A stretch of 64,000 bases of DNA, taken from contig NZ_JOHR01000005.1 in NCBI RefSeq assembly GCF_000719775.1, positions 338,889 to 402,888 on the forward strand, given 5' to 3'. Origin of the DNA: Streptomyces sp. NRRL F-5135. GTDB lineage: Bacteria; Actinomycetota; Actinomycetes; Streptomycetales; Streptomycetaceae. Positions 27,783 through 37,296 of this stretch are shown one piece after another; the first letter of the stretch is position 1; every line of letters begins with the position of its first letter. A model generated the notes under the pieces. That model searched no databases. It was not told where the DNA came from and saw only the letters and a program-made list of their open reading frames with translations. Both the position numbers and the translations under genes were made by a program.

Positions 27783-29276
27783 TCAGCTCTGCATGAGCGT
27801 GGCCATCCACGCCTCGACCTCGTCGGACCGGCGCGGCAGCCCCGCCGACAGGTTCCTGTTCCCGTCCTCCGTGACCAGGATGTCGTCCTCGATCCGGACG
27901 CCGATCCCCCGGTACTCCTCCGGAACGGTCAGATCATCGGCCTGGAAGTAGAGACCCGGCTCGACCGTCAGGCACATGCCGGGCTCCAGCGTCCCGTCCA
28001 CGTACGCCTCCCTGCGGGCCGCCGCGCAGTCATGGACGTCCAGGCCCAGCATGTGGCCCGTGCCGTGCAGGGTCCAGCGGCGCTGGAGCCCCAGCGCCAG
28101 GACCTTCTCGACCGGCCCCTCCAGCAGCCCCCACTCGACGAGCTTCTCGGCGAGGACCCGCTGGGCCGCGTCGTGGAAGTCGCGGTACTTCGCGCCGGGC
28201 TTCACCGCCGCGATACCGGCCTCCTGCGCCTCGTACACCGCGTCGTAGATCTTCCGCTGCAGCTCGCTGTAGCGGCCGTTGACCGGCAGCGTGCGCGTGA
28301 CGTCGGCGGTGTAGAGGGTGTGCGTCTCCACTCCGGCATCGAGCAGCAGCAGGTCGCCGGAGCGCACGTCGCCGTCGTTGCGCACCCAGTGCAGGGTGGT
28401 GGCGTGCGGCCCCGCCGCGCAGATCGAGCCGTAACCGATGTCGTTGCCCTCCACGCGGGCGCGCAGGAAGAACGTTCCCTCGATGTAGCGCTCGCTGGTC
28501 GCCTCCGCCTTGTCGAGCACCTTCACGACGTCCTCGAAGCCGCGCACCGTGGAGTCCACGGCCTTCTGGAGCTCCCCGACCTCGAAGGCGTCCTTCACGG
28601 CGCGGGCCTCGGACAGGTGGACGCGCAGTTCCTCGTCGCGCTCGGCGGTGACCTTGTCGGTCAGCGCGGCCTCGATGCCGGCGTCGTGCCCCCGTACGGC
28701 GCGGACCGGGCCCGTGGCCTCCTTGAGGGCGGCCGGGAGCTTCCGTACGTCCTTGGCGGGCAGGCCCAGCAGCTGTTCGGCCTCGGCGAGGGAGTGCCGG
28801 CGCCCGACCCACAGCTCGCCCTGGCCGCTGAGCCAGAACTCGCCGTTCTCCCGGTCGGAGCGCGGCAGCAGATGGATCGTCGCCTCGTGCCCCCCGGTTT
28901 TCGGTTCCAGTACGAGGACGCCGTCCTGGGTCTGGTCACCGGTGAGGTACACGTACTCCGTCGAGGCACGGAACGGGTACTCCGTGTCATTGGAGCGCGT
29001 TTTCAGATTGCCCGCGGGGATCACCAGGCGCTCACCGGGGAAGCGCGCGGAGAGCGCGGCCCGGCGCGCGGCGGTCTCGGCCGCCTGCGGGATCGGCGCC
29101 AAGCCGTGCAGCTCGGTGTCGGCCCAGCCGGACTTCATGTTCTGTGCGAGCTCGTCGGACACTCCGGGGTACAAACCGTTTTTCCTCGTCTTGATCGGTT
29201 CCGCCGCTGTTTCCTGAGTCTCCGTGTCCGGGGCCGCCGGGGTGTCCGGGGGCTCCGGGATGAGCTCATCAGCCAC
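27783..29276 (-). CDS. pepP: Xaa-Pro aminopeptidase (M24B)
   Basis: 497 residues from a GTG with GAGGAG upstream. Removes N-terminal residues preceding proline. An N-terminal creatinase-like domain is followed by the pita-bread metallopeptidase domain: LLLLDAGVETHTLYTADVTR supplies the two metal Asp residues, GTGHMLGLDVHD the metal His, and the C-terminal VEPGLYF and EDDILVT the two Glu ligands. All five ligands are present. Cytosolic; no signal peptide. Confidence 0.93.
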   Translation of the reverse strand: MADELIPEPPDTPAAPDTETQETAAEPIKTRKNGLYPGVSDELAQNMKSGWADTELHGLAPIPQAAETAARRAALSARFPGERLVIPAGNLKTRSNDTEYPFRASTEYVYLTGDQTQDGVLVLEPKTGGHEATIHLLPRSDRENGEFWLSGQGELWVGRRHSLAEAEQLLGLPAKDVRKLPAALKEATGPVRAVRGHDAGIEAALTDKVTAERDEELRVHLSEARAVKDAFEVGELQKAVDSTVRGFEDVVKVLDKAEATSERYIEGTFFLRARVEGNDIGYGSICAAGPHATTLHWVRNDGDVRSGDLLLLDAGVETHTLYTADVTRTLPVNGRYSELQRKIYDAVYEAQEAGIAAVKPGAKYRDFHDAAQRVLAEKLVEWGLLEGPVEKVLALGLQRRWTLHGTGHMLGLDVHDCAAARREAYVDGTLEPGMCLTVEPGLYFQADDLTVPEEYRGIGVRIEDDILVTEDGNRNLSAGLPRRSDEVEAWMATLMQS

Positions 29277-29390
29277 TGCTTCTCCTCGTGGGCTACGACT
29301 TCCGGGCCACCGGCCCGCTGGGCCGCCGGCCGGTCTTTCTATCGTATGTGCGACGAGAAGGGCGTGCCCAGGACGCAGGTGTCGAATCCG

Positions 29391-30902
29391 TCAGGGCGTG
29401 CCGAACCGGGCCGCGAGCAGCACGATGTCGTCCGTGTGCGCCGGGCCGTCCGGCTGCTGCCCCGGGGCGTCCCACCCCCGCGGCAGTACGGACCGCAGTA
29501 CGTGGTCGGCGACCTCGCCGGGGTCGTGCCTGGCCGAAGCCGGCACGCGGGCCGCCGCCTCGCGCAGCCGGCCGAACGCCCGGTCCGTCGAGTCACCGGT
29601 GCACCGGAGCAACCCGTCCGTGTAGAGCAGCACCGTTTCTCCCGCCGCGGGCCACAGTTCCACGCTCGGCGCCTCCCAGCAGGTGAGCATTCCGAGCGGC
29701 GCGGACAGGGTCGTCTCGACGAACTCGGCACGCCGCTCCCCGACCACCAGCGGCGGCGCGTGCCCGGCCCCGGCCAGCACGATCTTGGACTGGCCGGGCT
29801 CGGCGTACGCGAAGAGGGCGGTGGCGCTCCGGGCGGGCTCGGTCAGCCGCAGCAGCAGTTCGAGGTCGGAGAGTACGGCTACGGGGTCCTCGCCCTCCAT
29901 CACGGCGTAGGCCCGCAGGGAGGCGCGCAGCCGGCCCATCGCGGCCACGGCGCCCGGGCCCGAGCCGCTGACCGAACCGACAGCGAGGCCGAGCGCGGCA
30001 CCGGGCAGCGGCAGCGCGTCGTACCAGTCGCCGCCGCCGTGGCGCCCGGTCCGATGGCGTGCGGCGAGCCGGACGCCCGGCACCCGGGGCAGCCGGCCGG
30101 GCAGCAGCTCCCCGGTGAGCGTGGCCGAGTGGGTCCGCGCGCGCTCCAGCTCCAGCAGCCGGGCCAGATGGGCGCTCGCGTACCGGGAGTAGAGGCCGAT
30201 CAGATGGCGCTGGCGTTCGCCGGGCTCGGCCGGTTCGTCGTACAGCCATACGGCCGCGCCGAGCCGCCCCGACACCACGCCCGGAGAACGGGCGGTGCCG
30301 CCCGTGAGGCTGCCGTCGCCCGTGAGGCTGCCACCGGCCGCCGGGCTGCCGTCGGCGGGGACGGGCCCGGCCGCGTTGACCGGTTCGGCCGCGTCGAGCG
30401 GTACGGCATAGCTCGCGCCGTATCCGAGCCGTACCGCGACCTCTCGCTGGCGCGGGTCCAGTGCCGAGTCCCCGAGCAGATCGGCGGCCGCGACGGCCTC
30501 GCCGCCGGTCCCCGCGGACCCGTCGAGGAGCCGGCCGTACGTACTGACGCGGCGCGGCACCGTCTCCAGCTGGCCGAGATCCGCCGGACCGAGCCCCAGC
30601 CCCAGGGTGGTCACGGGCCCCAGCCCGTCGGCCGGTTCGCATACGACCAGGCCGCGGCGGGCCCCGGCGAGGGCGGCGCCGGCGCGCAGCAGCTCGTCGA
30701 GCGCTTCGTTCAGCGAACTGGTCGTCGCCAGGCGCTCGGTCAGCTCGTGGAGCGTGGTCAGGTCGGAGACCCAGCCGGCGAGCCGGTCCTGGATCACGAC
30801 ACCCGGAGCGGCCGGAAGGTGGTCCAGGGGCGCGGCAGCTCGGGCGGGGGAGCGAGAAGAGGCATTGATTCCGGCCACTTTCGGCAGGTGTGAGGCGCTC
30901 AT
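29391..30902 (-). CDS. GAF-SpoIIE (PP2C-type) phosphatase, possibly catalytically impaired
   Basis: 503 residues from the ATG at 30902, chosen for GAGAGG 9 bases upstream. A GAF-like sensor region (about 40-250) contains an ADGSPAAGG/LTGDGSLTGG low-complexity stretch. The SpoIIE/PP2C domain starts around 280 with GGDWYD (Asp292, Asp295) and continues through AGAGHAPPLVV, LLYTDGLLR and a final TDDIVLLAAR. The second metal motif, normally V-G-D-V-x-G-x-G, reads V-G-S-V-S-G-S-G: Ser310 (codon at 29973-29975) replaces the metal-binding Asp. The family dephosphorylates anti-anti-sigma factors; activity here is doubtful. Confidence 0.82.
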   Translation of the reverse strand: MSASHLPKVAGINASSRSPARAAAPLDHLPAAPGVVIQDRLAGWVSDLTTLHELTERLATTSSLNEALDELLRAGAALAGARRGLVVCEPADGLGPVTTLGLGLGPADLGQLETVPRRVSTYGRLLDGSAGTGGEAVAAADLLGDSALDPRQREVAVRLGYGASYAVPLDAAEPVNAAGPVPADGSPAAGGSLTGDGSLTGGTARSPGVVSGRLGAAVWLYDEPAEPGERQRHLIGLYSRYASAHLARLLELERARTHSATLTGELLPGRLPRVPGVRLAARHRTGRHGGGDWYDALPLPGAALGLAVGSVSGSGPGAVAAMGRLRASLRAYAVMEGEDPVAVLSDLELLLRLTEPARSATALFAYAEPGQSKIVLAGAGHAPPLVVGERRAEFVETTLSAPLGMLTCWEAPSVELWPAAGETVLLYTDGLLRCTGDSTDRAFGRLREAAARVPASARHDPGEVADHVLRSVLPRGWDAPGQQPDGPAHTDDIVLLAARFGTP

Positions 30903-31848
30903 GGCAGTCGGCCTCTCGACCGGAACAATTCGCTCAATAGCATTGCAAACCCCCATGTCGTTCTGCGCAGCTATCAATGCGTCCACATGTACACGCACAA
31001 CTGCGGCAATGTCCAGCGTTGTCCTAGTGGAACGGCGGGTTTCTGCGGGACGCTGAAGTTGGCTGAAAAATGACCCCCACGATCAGGTTTTGCGGTCGAC
31101 TGTGGTGGCTCAACAGGGGCCCTCCGGGGCCGATTTGCAGTACAGCCCGGGCGGAGCGTCATTCCGCACATGATGGGTACGTAAACGGTGACGGACAGGG
31201 ACAGTTGGGACCGCCCCGGAACCTGGCGGCGGGCCCGGGCGTCTTAATTGCCGTAGCTCACGGCCGTCGCGGGTCGCACCCATCCCCGGACTGGCGAGAA
31301 AAGCACAGCGGGACAGCGGGACAGAAGTGCCACGCGTGCACCACCACCCTCGCCCCGGGTTCGCACGAAGTACGAAGACGGATCGCGTTCGGACCGACCG
31401 CGATCGCCGGTACGCGCTCGACAGTCGGGCTTCGGGCCCGGGGCCGTGCCAGGTGGTCGTGCCGGGCCCGGAGCAGGCTCCATGCGCCGCGGCCGAAGGG
31501 ACCGTCCGTACCGTCGTGAGGGGCGGGACCGGCCGAGGTCCGCTCAGCGCGCGGAGCGGCACGGTCCGGTCCCTCGGGGCCGGTCCGCCGGACCACCGCG
31601 TGTCGGAACCGGCTCCCGGCGTCGGGCCCGAGCCCGGGAGTCGGTCGGGCCGGTGCCCGAGAGTTGGACCCGGCCGTGCCGGACCCGGTGCCACGCCGGA
31701 TCCGGCCTCGCGCCGGACAGGACAGGAAGTGCGCACGGCGGAGTGATGTACGCACGGTGAAGCGATGCACGCGTGATGTCAGTGTTCGGTGCGGTGTTCA
31801 GTGAAACGTCATGTGGACTCGGCGTTCAACGGAAAGGAACGAGCGCAT
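30903..31848. other. Gene-free spacer of about 950 bp
   Basis: No reading frame here has good start context together with Streptomyces codon bias; overlapping frames on both strands are Arg/Pro/Gly-rich shadows. The part near 30940-31080 is AT-richer and probably carries the promoter of the phosphatase gene. No terminator or RNA gene was recognised. Confidence 0.5.
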
Positions 31849-32532
31849 ATGCGCGAGATCCTCGGAAGGCGACGCAGGATCCGGCTCCGGCGCAAGGAGA
31901 GGGCCGCTCAGCTCGACGCGGCACTCACCTGCGCCACCGAGTGGAGATGGCCGGTTCTCCCGGGCGCCGGTCTCACATCGGCCGGTGGACGCGGGACCCG
32001 CGGTCGGGGCTGTGCCTGCCCCGACCCCGAATGCGTCGTTCCCGGTGCGCACCCCTTCGATCCGGGGCTGCTCGCGGCGACCACCGACGAGCGCATGCTG
32101 CGCTGGTGGTGGGGCAACCGCCCCACGGCACCGATCATCCTGGCCACCGGCGGCAGCGCCCCCTGCGCGGTGAGCCTCCCGGCCGTCGCGGGCGCCCGCG
32201 CGCTGGCCGAGCTCGACCGGATGGGCATGCGACTGGGGCCGGTCGTCGCGACCCCCACCCGTTGGTCGCTACTGGTGGCCCCGTACACGCTGGAACGGCT
32301 CGGTGAGCTGCTCTACGCGAAGGCGTGGGTGCCCAGTTCGCTCCGGTTCCACGGGGAGGGCGGCTATCTCGTCCTGCCGCCGTCCGAGGCGGCCGGCGGA
32401 CAGGTCCGGTGGGAGCGGGCGCCGCTGCCCGGCTCGGCGGCGCCCTGGCTGCCGGATGTCGAGGCGGTCGTGGACGCGCTCGTGGAGGCGAGCAACAGCG
32501 CGCCGGACGGTGGCAGCAGGCTCGCCTACTGA
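31849..32532 (+). CDS. Prim-pol-like (bifunctional primase/polymerase N-terminal) protein
   Basis: 227 residues from the ATG at 31849; GGAAAGGAA lies 12-20 bases upstream. After a basic start (MREILGRRRRIRLRRKERAA) it has features of the small Streptomyces proteins related to the prim-pol N-terminal domain: CACPDPECVVPGAHPFD with paired Cys/His, then RMLRWWWGNRPTAPIILATG. It has no helicase region, so it is a stand-alone fragment as is common in these genomes. The catalytic Asp pair of true prim-pol domains is not evident. Role unknown. Confidence 0.65.
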   Translation: MREILGRRRRIRLRRKERAAQLDAALTCATEWRWPVLPGAGLTSAGGRGTRGRGCACPDPECVVPGAHPFDPGLLAATTDERMLRWWWGNRPTAPIILATGGSAPCAVSLPAVAGARALAELDRMGMRLGPVVATPTRWSLLVAPYTLERLGELLYAKAWVPSSLRFHGEGGYLVLPPSEAAGGQVRWERAPLPGSAAPWLPDVEAVVDALVEASNSAPDGGSRLAY

Positions 32533-32905
32533 GCGCGAAGCGCTTGGCGGCCCGTACGGGGGCGCCGCCCGGCCCGTACGCGGGCCGGGCTCCGCTGCGC
32601 CCGTACGGGCCGGGCGGAGCAGCCCCGAGGGCATATCGCGCACCTCGTGCCGGCGCGGGCTTCGTAGCCTTCGTGGCCTTGTCACTCGTACGGGTACGAG
32701 GCGGCCCGAGTTGTACGGGAATCGGGCGCGCGCCGGCTCGGTGGGGGCGTCGGTGCCGATATCGTCGGCCCCGGCAGTGCCGCTGCCCGCTGCTCCTCGC
32801 TACTCCGCGCAGCTTCTCTTGCGCCCTTTGTCTCGCTTTGCACCGCTTCTCCTTGCTTTCTTCCCTCGCATGTTCCCTTCGTACCCAGCGGCAGGTGGGA
32901 CCACC

Positions 32906-33580
32906 ATGAATCTCCGCGTCTCCGGGCTCGTCGCCGCGGTGGTGTGCACCGCGCTGCTGCCGCTCGCGGCCACTGCCGGGCCCCTCCCCGGCGGCGGTGC
33001 CGGATTGGAGGCCGCTACGGGGACGGGCGTCGGCGTCGGCGCGAGAACCGGAATCGAGCCCGGAGCCGGCTCCCACCCCGTAATCGCCTCGTCAGTGTCC
33101 GGAATTGAGGGGGCCGAGCCCGTCGACACCGCGCTGACCGTCCGGGAGGCCGTCGACGCCGTGGTGCCCACGGCCGAGCGCTGTGGGCCCGAAATCGCTT
33201 CTCCGGACGGGATCGAGGCGCAGACCTGTGTCCTGACCGACGGGCGCGAGACCTGGGCGCGCGTCTACTACCGCAACGCCACGGGCGGTGAACTGCGCGC
33301 CGTTCTGAGCCTGATGGGCCCACGGGGACGGACCGTGCAGACGTCCTGCGCCGCTGACGCGACCGGCGAACCCGCCGTGTGCGAGACGCCGCGTGAGAGG
33401 CCGGGGACTCCGCGCGGGACGTCGGGCCGGGACGGGGACGGCATGCGCGGGCGTGGGCGGGAGGCGGAGCGCCACACGGCGATGGCGGAGTTCGCGGCTA
33501 CCGCGAAAAGTGGGAACGGCGATGGGGAGACCGGTCCGTTGCTGCTGCGGGCCGGGAGTTCCGGGCCCTTGGAGGGGTGA
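32906..33580 (+). CDS. Putative secreted protein
   Basis: 224 residues. The signal peptide MNLRVSGLVAAVVCTALLPL ends near AATAGP. A Gly/Ala/Val low-complexity stretch follows, then a compact region about 80-165 with four Cys (AERCGP, QTCVLTD, QTSCAAD, AVCETP), which may form two disulfides. The last 50 residues are basic and disordered. I recognise no family. Spacer 32533-32905 upstream holds nothing I can identify. A strong hairpin follows at 33698-33737. Confidence 0.65.
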   Translation: MNLRVSGLVAAVVCTALLPLAATAGPLPGGGAGLEAATGTGVGVGARTGIEPGAGSHPVIASSVSGIEGAEPVDTALTVREAVDAVVPTAERCGPEIASPDGIEAQTCVLTDGRETWARVYYRNATGGELRAVLSLMGPRGRTVQTSCAADATGEPAVCETPRERPGTPRGTSGRDGDGMRGRGREAERHTAMAEFAATAKSGNGDGETGPLLLRAGSSGPLEG

Positions 33581-33697
33581 GAGGGCTTCACGAGGTGACG
33601 TGCCCGCTCGCCGCTCGGGGGGCAACGATGCTTGGCCCACGGGCCGTTGGTGCGCGGAACAGGGGGTTCGTTCGCGACGGGCCCCGCAGACGCGGAT

Positions 33698-33737
33698 GCC
33701 CGGTCGCTGGCGACGGGGGATGCACCAGCGACCGGGC
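33698..33737 (+). terminator. Strong hairpin terminator
   Basis: GCCCGGTCGCTGG (33698-33710) pairs perfectly over 13 bp with CCAGCGACCGGGC (33725-33737), 14-nt loop, followed by TTCTT. Confidence 0.8.
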
Positions 33738-33910
33738 TTCTTAGAACCGTAACAAGAGATCGGCGGTTCGCAAATTCGATCCAGTGAATTCGGACAAGGA
33801 ATTACTCGCAGGTAGAGCAGGTGTGACAGGTGTCACCTTCTTTTCCGGAATCCCTCCGGACTTTCGGGAACCCTTCACAGCTCATTCCCGTCCGCGACGG
33901 TTTCGCGGCC

Positions 33911-33954
33911 CGGCATCCGTCCGGCATCCGTCCGGCATCCGTCCGGCATCCGTT
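33911..33954. repeat. Four tandem 11-bp repeats (CGGCATCCGTC)
   Basis: Three identical copies and a fourth ending in T instead of C, in the non-coding spacer 33581-34003 downstream of the SEC-C gene. A candidate variable-number repeat. Confidence 0.9.
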
Positions 33955-34003
33955 GGGCACCTGTCGGCCCCGGCCGGGGCCTCCCCGGCCGGGGCCCGCC
34001 GCG

Positions 34004-35008
34004 TCAGCTGAGGGTCACCTGGCGGTTGGTCAGGCCGCCGCGGGCCCGGCGTTCCTCCGCGGTCAGCGGGGCCTCCACGGCGAGGGCCGCCGCGAGACGC
34101 TCGGCGAACTCCGCGGCGGGCTTCTCGCAGTCCTCCGCCCCCATCGTGCTCGGCAGGTCCCACACCGGGACCGTGAGCCCGTGTGCCCGGAAGGAGCCCA
34201 CCAGCCGGGTCCCCTCACCGAGGCTCGACGTGCCGGCGGCGTGCAGCCGGGCGAGCGCGTCCAGCAGCTTCTCCTCGGGGTGCGGCATGACCCAGCGCAG
34301 GTGGTTCTTCTCCGGTGTCTCGCACCAGTAGGCGGCGTCCGTGCCGGCGAGCTTGGCGGTGGGGATCGCGGCGGCGTTGGCGCGCTCCAGGGAGGCGGTC
34401 ACCTCGGGCGTGGCGTTCTCGGCGTCCGGCACCCAGAACTCGAAACCCGGGTGGACGACCGGCGTGAAGGCGGCCTCGGGGTCGAGCAGGTCCTGAAGGC
34501 GCGGACCGTCGGCCGCCACCCTCTGTGCCGCCACCGGATTGCCTGGCTCCGCCTCGAGCGCGCGCCGGAGGACATCGGCGAGATCGCGGCTCAGGTCACC
34601 GGACGAGGTGTCGTTCTGGAGAGCGAGCAGAACGGAGCCGTCGTCGCGGCGCAGCGCGGGCCAGGCCATCGGGAGAACCGTGGCGAGCGTCACGGACGGT
34701 ACGCCCTCCGGAAGGCCGTCCTTGAGGGCCAGCTCGGCCGTCGCGGCGGGGACCAGCTCGCGCAGCGCGACCCAGTCGCACTCGCCTGCCAGGCCCTCGA
34801 ACGGGCGCTGGACCAGCTCGGTCACGGCGTGCGCGGCAGCGCGGCCGTGGCACGCCTTGTAACGACGGCCCGAGCCGCACGGACAGGGCTCACGCGCCCC
34901 GACCACCGGAATCTCTCCGTCCGTGAGCTGGGCCCCTGAGGCGCTCGAGGCGGCCTTCGCGGTCCTCGGAGCCTTCGCGGACTTCGTCTGGGGACGCTTC
35001 TTCGCCAT
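34004..35008 (-). CDS. SEC-C motif protein (DUF5926-like)
   Basis: 334 residues. A Lys/Ala-rich N-terminus (MAKKRPQTKSAKAPRTAKAA) is followed by the zinc-binding SEC-C motif EPCPCGSGRRYKACHGR, the same motif found at the SecA C-terminus. The remaining 250 residues are one globular domain without motifs I can name (FEFWVPDAENATPEV, then WVMPHPEEKLLDALARLH). It matches a conserved actinobacterial protein of unknown function. No operon partner: the neighbour on the same strand lies 190 bp upstream. Confidence 0.75.
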   Translation of the reverse strand: MAKKRPQTKSAKAPRTAKAASSASGAQLTDGEIPVVGAREPCPCGSGRRYKACHGRAAAHAVTELVQRPFEGLAGECDWVALRELVPAATAELALKDGLPEGVPSVTLATVLPMAWPALRRDDGSVLLALQNDTSSGDLSRDLADVLRRALEAEPGNPVAAQRVAADGPRLQDLLDPEAAFTPVVHPGFEFWVPDAENATPEVTASLERANAAAIPTAKLAGTDAAYWCETPEKNHLRWVMPHPEEKLLDALARLHAAGTSSLGEGTRLVGSFRAHGLTVPVWDLPSTMGAEDCEKPAAEFAERLAAALAVEAPLTAEERRARGGLTNRQVTLS

Positions 35009-35197
35009 GGTGTGGCTTTCTCCCGTGAGCGGCGGTGCGGTGTCCGCCGAGCCTAGCGGCTCACCACGGCCGCCTGCCGAAAGGGAAACGTCCGGCCCGG
35101 CCCGCCTGCCCGGGTGTCACCCGCGAGGCGTGAGCCGCCTCCCGGCCCGGCGCACCTGCCCGACCTGCCCGGGTCGATGGTGCGTGCCGGCCCTTGC

Positions 35198-35857
35198 TCA
35201 GCCCTTGCCGTCGAAGGGGTCTCTGAAGCCGAGCCCTTCCAGCGAGTCCAGCCCGCCGAACTCGCGTATTCCGCTCACGCTGCCCACGCCGCCGTCCAAC
35301 GCTTCCGCGCCGTCGATGCCGTCGATGCCGTCGATGCCGTCGAGCCCGCGCAGGCCGTCAATGTCGCCGAGTCCGCTCAATGAGGGGCCGGTGACGCGCG
35401 TAGCGAAGTCCTCATGCCGACGCCCTTCGTTCACGAGCGCCCAGACGGTGACTTCTCCCGTATCGCTGTCCCGCACGCCCCACTCCTTGGCGAGGGCCGT
35501 GATGATGTTGAGCCCCCGGCCACCGCGCGCCGTCACCGACGGCGTGGACGGTGTCGGCCGCGTCGGACCGCCGCCGTCGGTCACCTCTACGGTCAGCCGT
35601 CCCGCCTTGTCGACATGCCAGGCCGCCCGGATGTCACCGTCACCGATTTCCGCGCGCCCCAACGGCCGCCCGTGCCGACAAGCATTGCTGAGCAGTTCGG
35701 AAAGGATCAGTACGGCGTCGTCCACGACCGAATCGGATACCCCGTTGCGTCGCAACTGCTCCCGCATACGGTGCCGCGCCTTGCCCACGCCCGCAGGGCC
35801 ATGGGGAACGGCCATGCACGACGACGTGGGCACTTCCTGTGCCACCACAAACGCCAC
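35198..35857 (-). CDS. RsbW-like ATP-binding regulatory protein
   Basis: 219 residues from the GTG at 35857, chosen because a full AAGGAGG lies 8 bases upstream and the conserved N-terminus (VVAQEVPTSS) begins there. HATPase_c domain with N box LILSELLSNACRHG, G1 VTDGGGP and G2 GGRGLNIITALA. The last 50 residues are a DG/GLDGIDGIDG-type repeat tail encoded by a short GATGCCGTC repetition (around 35314-35345). It probably acts as an anti-sigma or partner-switch kinase; partners are not adjacent. Confidence 0.8.
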   Translation of the reverse strand: MAFVVAQEVPTSSCMAVPHGPAGVGKARHRMREQLRRNGVSDSVVDDAVLILSELLSNACRHGRPLGRAEIGDGDIRAAWHVDKAGRLTVEVTDGGGPTRPTPSTPSVTARGGRGLNIITALAKEWGVRDSDTGEVTVWALVNEGRRHEDFATRVTGPSLSGLGDIDGLRGLDGIDGIDGIDGAEALDGGVGSVSGIREFGGLDSLEGLGFRDPFDGKG

Positions 35858-36044
35858 CCCCGAGACCTCCTTCGCCCCACGCCACCGTGTGAATGCCCCA
35901 TTGCCCGGAATCGGAAACCGAGCGATGTGCCGGGCTTTGGCGCAGTCGTGACGATCGAGCGCTCTGTGAATGCGCCGGTGCACTCCCTGTGACCGTCCGT
36001 GCTCGCAGGCCCTCTGACGGCGTTGATTCCGTGACTGTTGGTGA

Positions 36045-37028
36045 TCAGGGGAGGCGGCCCAGCCGGCTCAGTACCTGTCGGGGCCGGTTGGTGATGATCG
36101 CCTCGACACCGAGTCGTACGCAGAGGTCGACGTCCTCCGGTTCGTTCACCGTCCAGACGTGGACGCGGTGTCCCGCGCGGTGCAGCCGTTCGACGTACCC
36201 CGGGTGGTTGCGGACGATCCGGATGCCGGGGCCGGCGATACGGGCTCCCGCGGGCAGCCGTCCGTCGCGGAGCAGGGGCGAGACGAACTGCATCAGGTAG
36301 ACGGTCGGCAGCCGGGGCGCGGCCGAGGAGATGCGGTGCAGCGAGCGGGCGGAGAAGCTCATGATCCGGACGGTCGACTCGGCCTGTCCGACCTCATCCG
36401 ACTCCATGACTCCGTCCGGCCCCGTGACTTCGTCCGACCCCGTGACCACGTCCGCGCCAGGGCCCACGTCCGCCCCAGGGCCCGCGTCCGGGCCCCCGCC
36501 CACGTCCGTGCCCGGACCGTGAGTGGGGGTCGTCGCGCGGGCGGGCGTCGGCGCGGGGCCCGTGCCCCGCCCGGGTTCGTCCAGGCCGAAACGCCTCAGT
36601 AACTGGAGCAGCCGTTCCTCCACCTGACCGGCCCAGCGAGTCGGGTGCTTGGTCTCGATGGCGAGCTGGACCGGCCGTCCCGCGTCCACCACCAGTTCCA
36701 GCAGTCGCTCCAGGGTCAGAACGGAGGTGAAGCCGGGGTCCCGCCAGTCCGGGCTCTCCTCACTGTCCCGCCAGGAGCCGAAGTCGAGTGCCGCGAGATC
36801 CGACAGCTCCAGCGCGGAGACGGCCCCCCGCCCGTTGGAGGTGCGGTTCACCCGGCGGTCGTGGACGCAGACCAGGTGTCCGTCGGCGGTGAGCCGTACA
36901 TCGCATTCCAGAGCGTCCGCACCGTCCTCGATGGCCTTCATGTACGCGGCGAGGGTGTGCTCGGGGGCGTCCTCCGACGCTCCGCGATGGGCGACCACCT
37001 GGATGCGGTGCTCTCGTGCTTCAGTCAC
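36045..37028 (-). CDS. Glycerophosphodiester phosphodiesterase (cytosolic UgpQ type)
   Basis: 327 residues, no signal peptide. Hydrolyses glycerophosphodiesters to glycerol-3-phosphate and an alcohol. GDPD motifs: VVAHRGASEDAPEHTLAAY, ALECDVRLTADGHLVCVHD with the catalytic His, Glu-Asp pair, and later VHVWTVNEPED. Between them a 60-residue low-complexity insertion (GPGADVGPGADVVTGSDEVT) interrupts the barrel at about residues 185-235, a species-specific expansion. The start is a GTG. Confidence 0.88.
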   Translation of the reverse strand: MTEAREHRIQVVAHRGASEDAPEHTLAAYMKAIEDGADALECDVRLTADGHLVCVHDRRVNRTSNGRGAVSALELSDLAALDFGSWRDSEESPDWRDPGFTSVLTLERLLELVVDAGRPVQLAIETKHPTRWAGQVEERLLQLLRRFGLDEPGRGTGPAPTPARATTPTHGPGTDVGGGPDAGPGADVGPGADVVTGSDEVTGPDGVMESDEVGQAESTVRIMSFSARSLHRISSAAPRLPTVYLMQFVSPLLRDGRLPAGARIAGPGIRIVRNHPGYVERLHRAGHRVHVWTVNEPEDVDLCVRLGVEAIITNRPRQVLSRLGRLP

Positions 37029-37229
37029 CGCGTCATGGTGTCATCGTGGCGGGGTACGTGGGTGAAGAGCTGGTGTTCCCCGGCCGGTCGGTTCCGGATG
37101 CGTTCGTTTTGTCCGGAATAAAGGATGGCGGACAGACGCACAGGTCCTGCTTACAGTGGCCTGACGCGACGTGGGAAAGGCTGACCCCAGCACACGTGCG
37201 CCATCGTACGACCGCACAGCGGAACTCTC

Positions 37230-37269
37230 GCCGAAGTGCCGAAGTGCCGAAGTGCCGAAGTGCCGAAGA
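37230..37269. repeat. Tandem 8-bp repeats (GCCGAAGT) in a leader
   Basis: Four exact copies and one variant directly upstream of the ribosome site of the HtrA-like gene (start 37297). Being in the 5-prime untranslated leader, copy number could affect expression. Confidence 0.9.
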
Positions 37270-37296
37270 CCGACGTGGACCCGAGGAGAACGAGCT

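Noticed and set aside
31110..31770. Overlapping long frames on both strands in the 950-bp spacer
   Set aside because: All are Arg/Pro/Gly/Ser-rich with no ribosome site and no bias at third positions; typical shadows of GC-rich non-coding DNA.
35314..35345. CRISPR-like or regulatory short repeats
   Set aside because: They are in-frame codon repeats coding an Asp-Gly-Ile tail of the RsbW-like protein.
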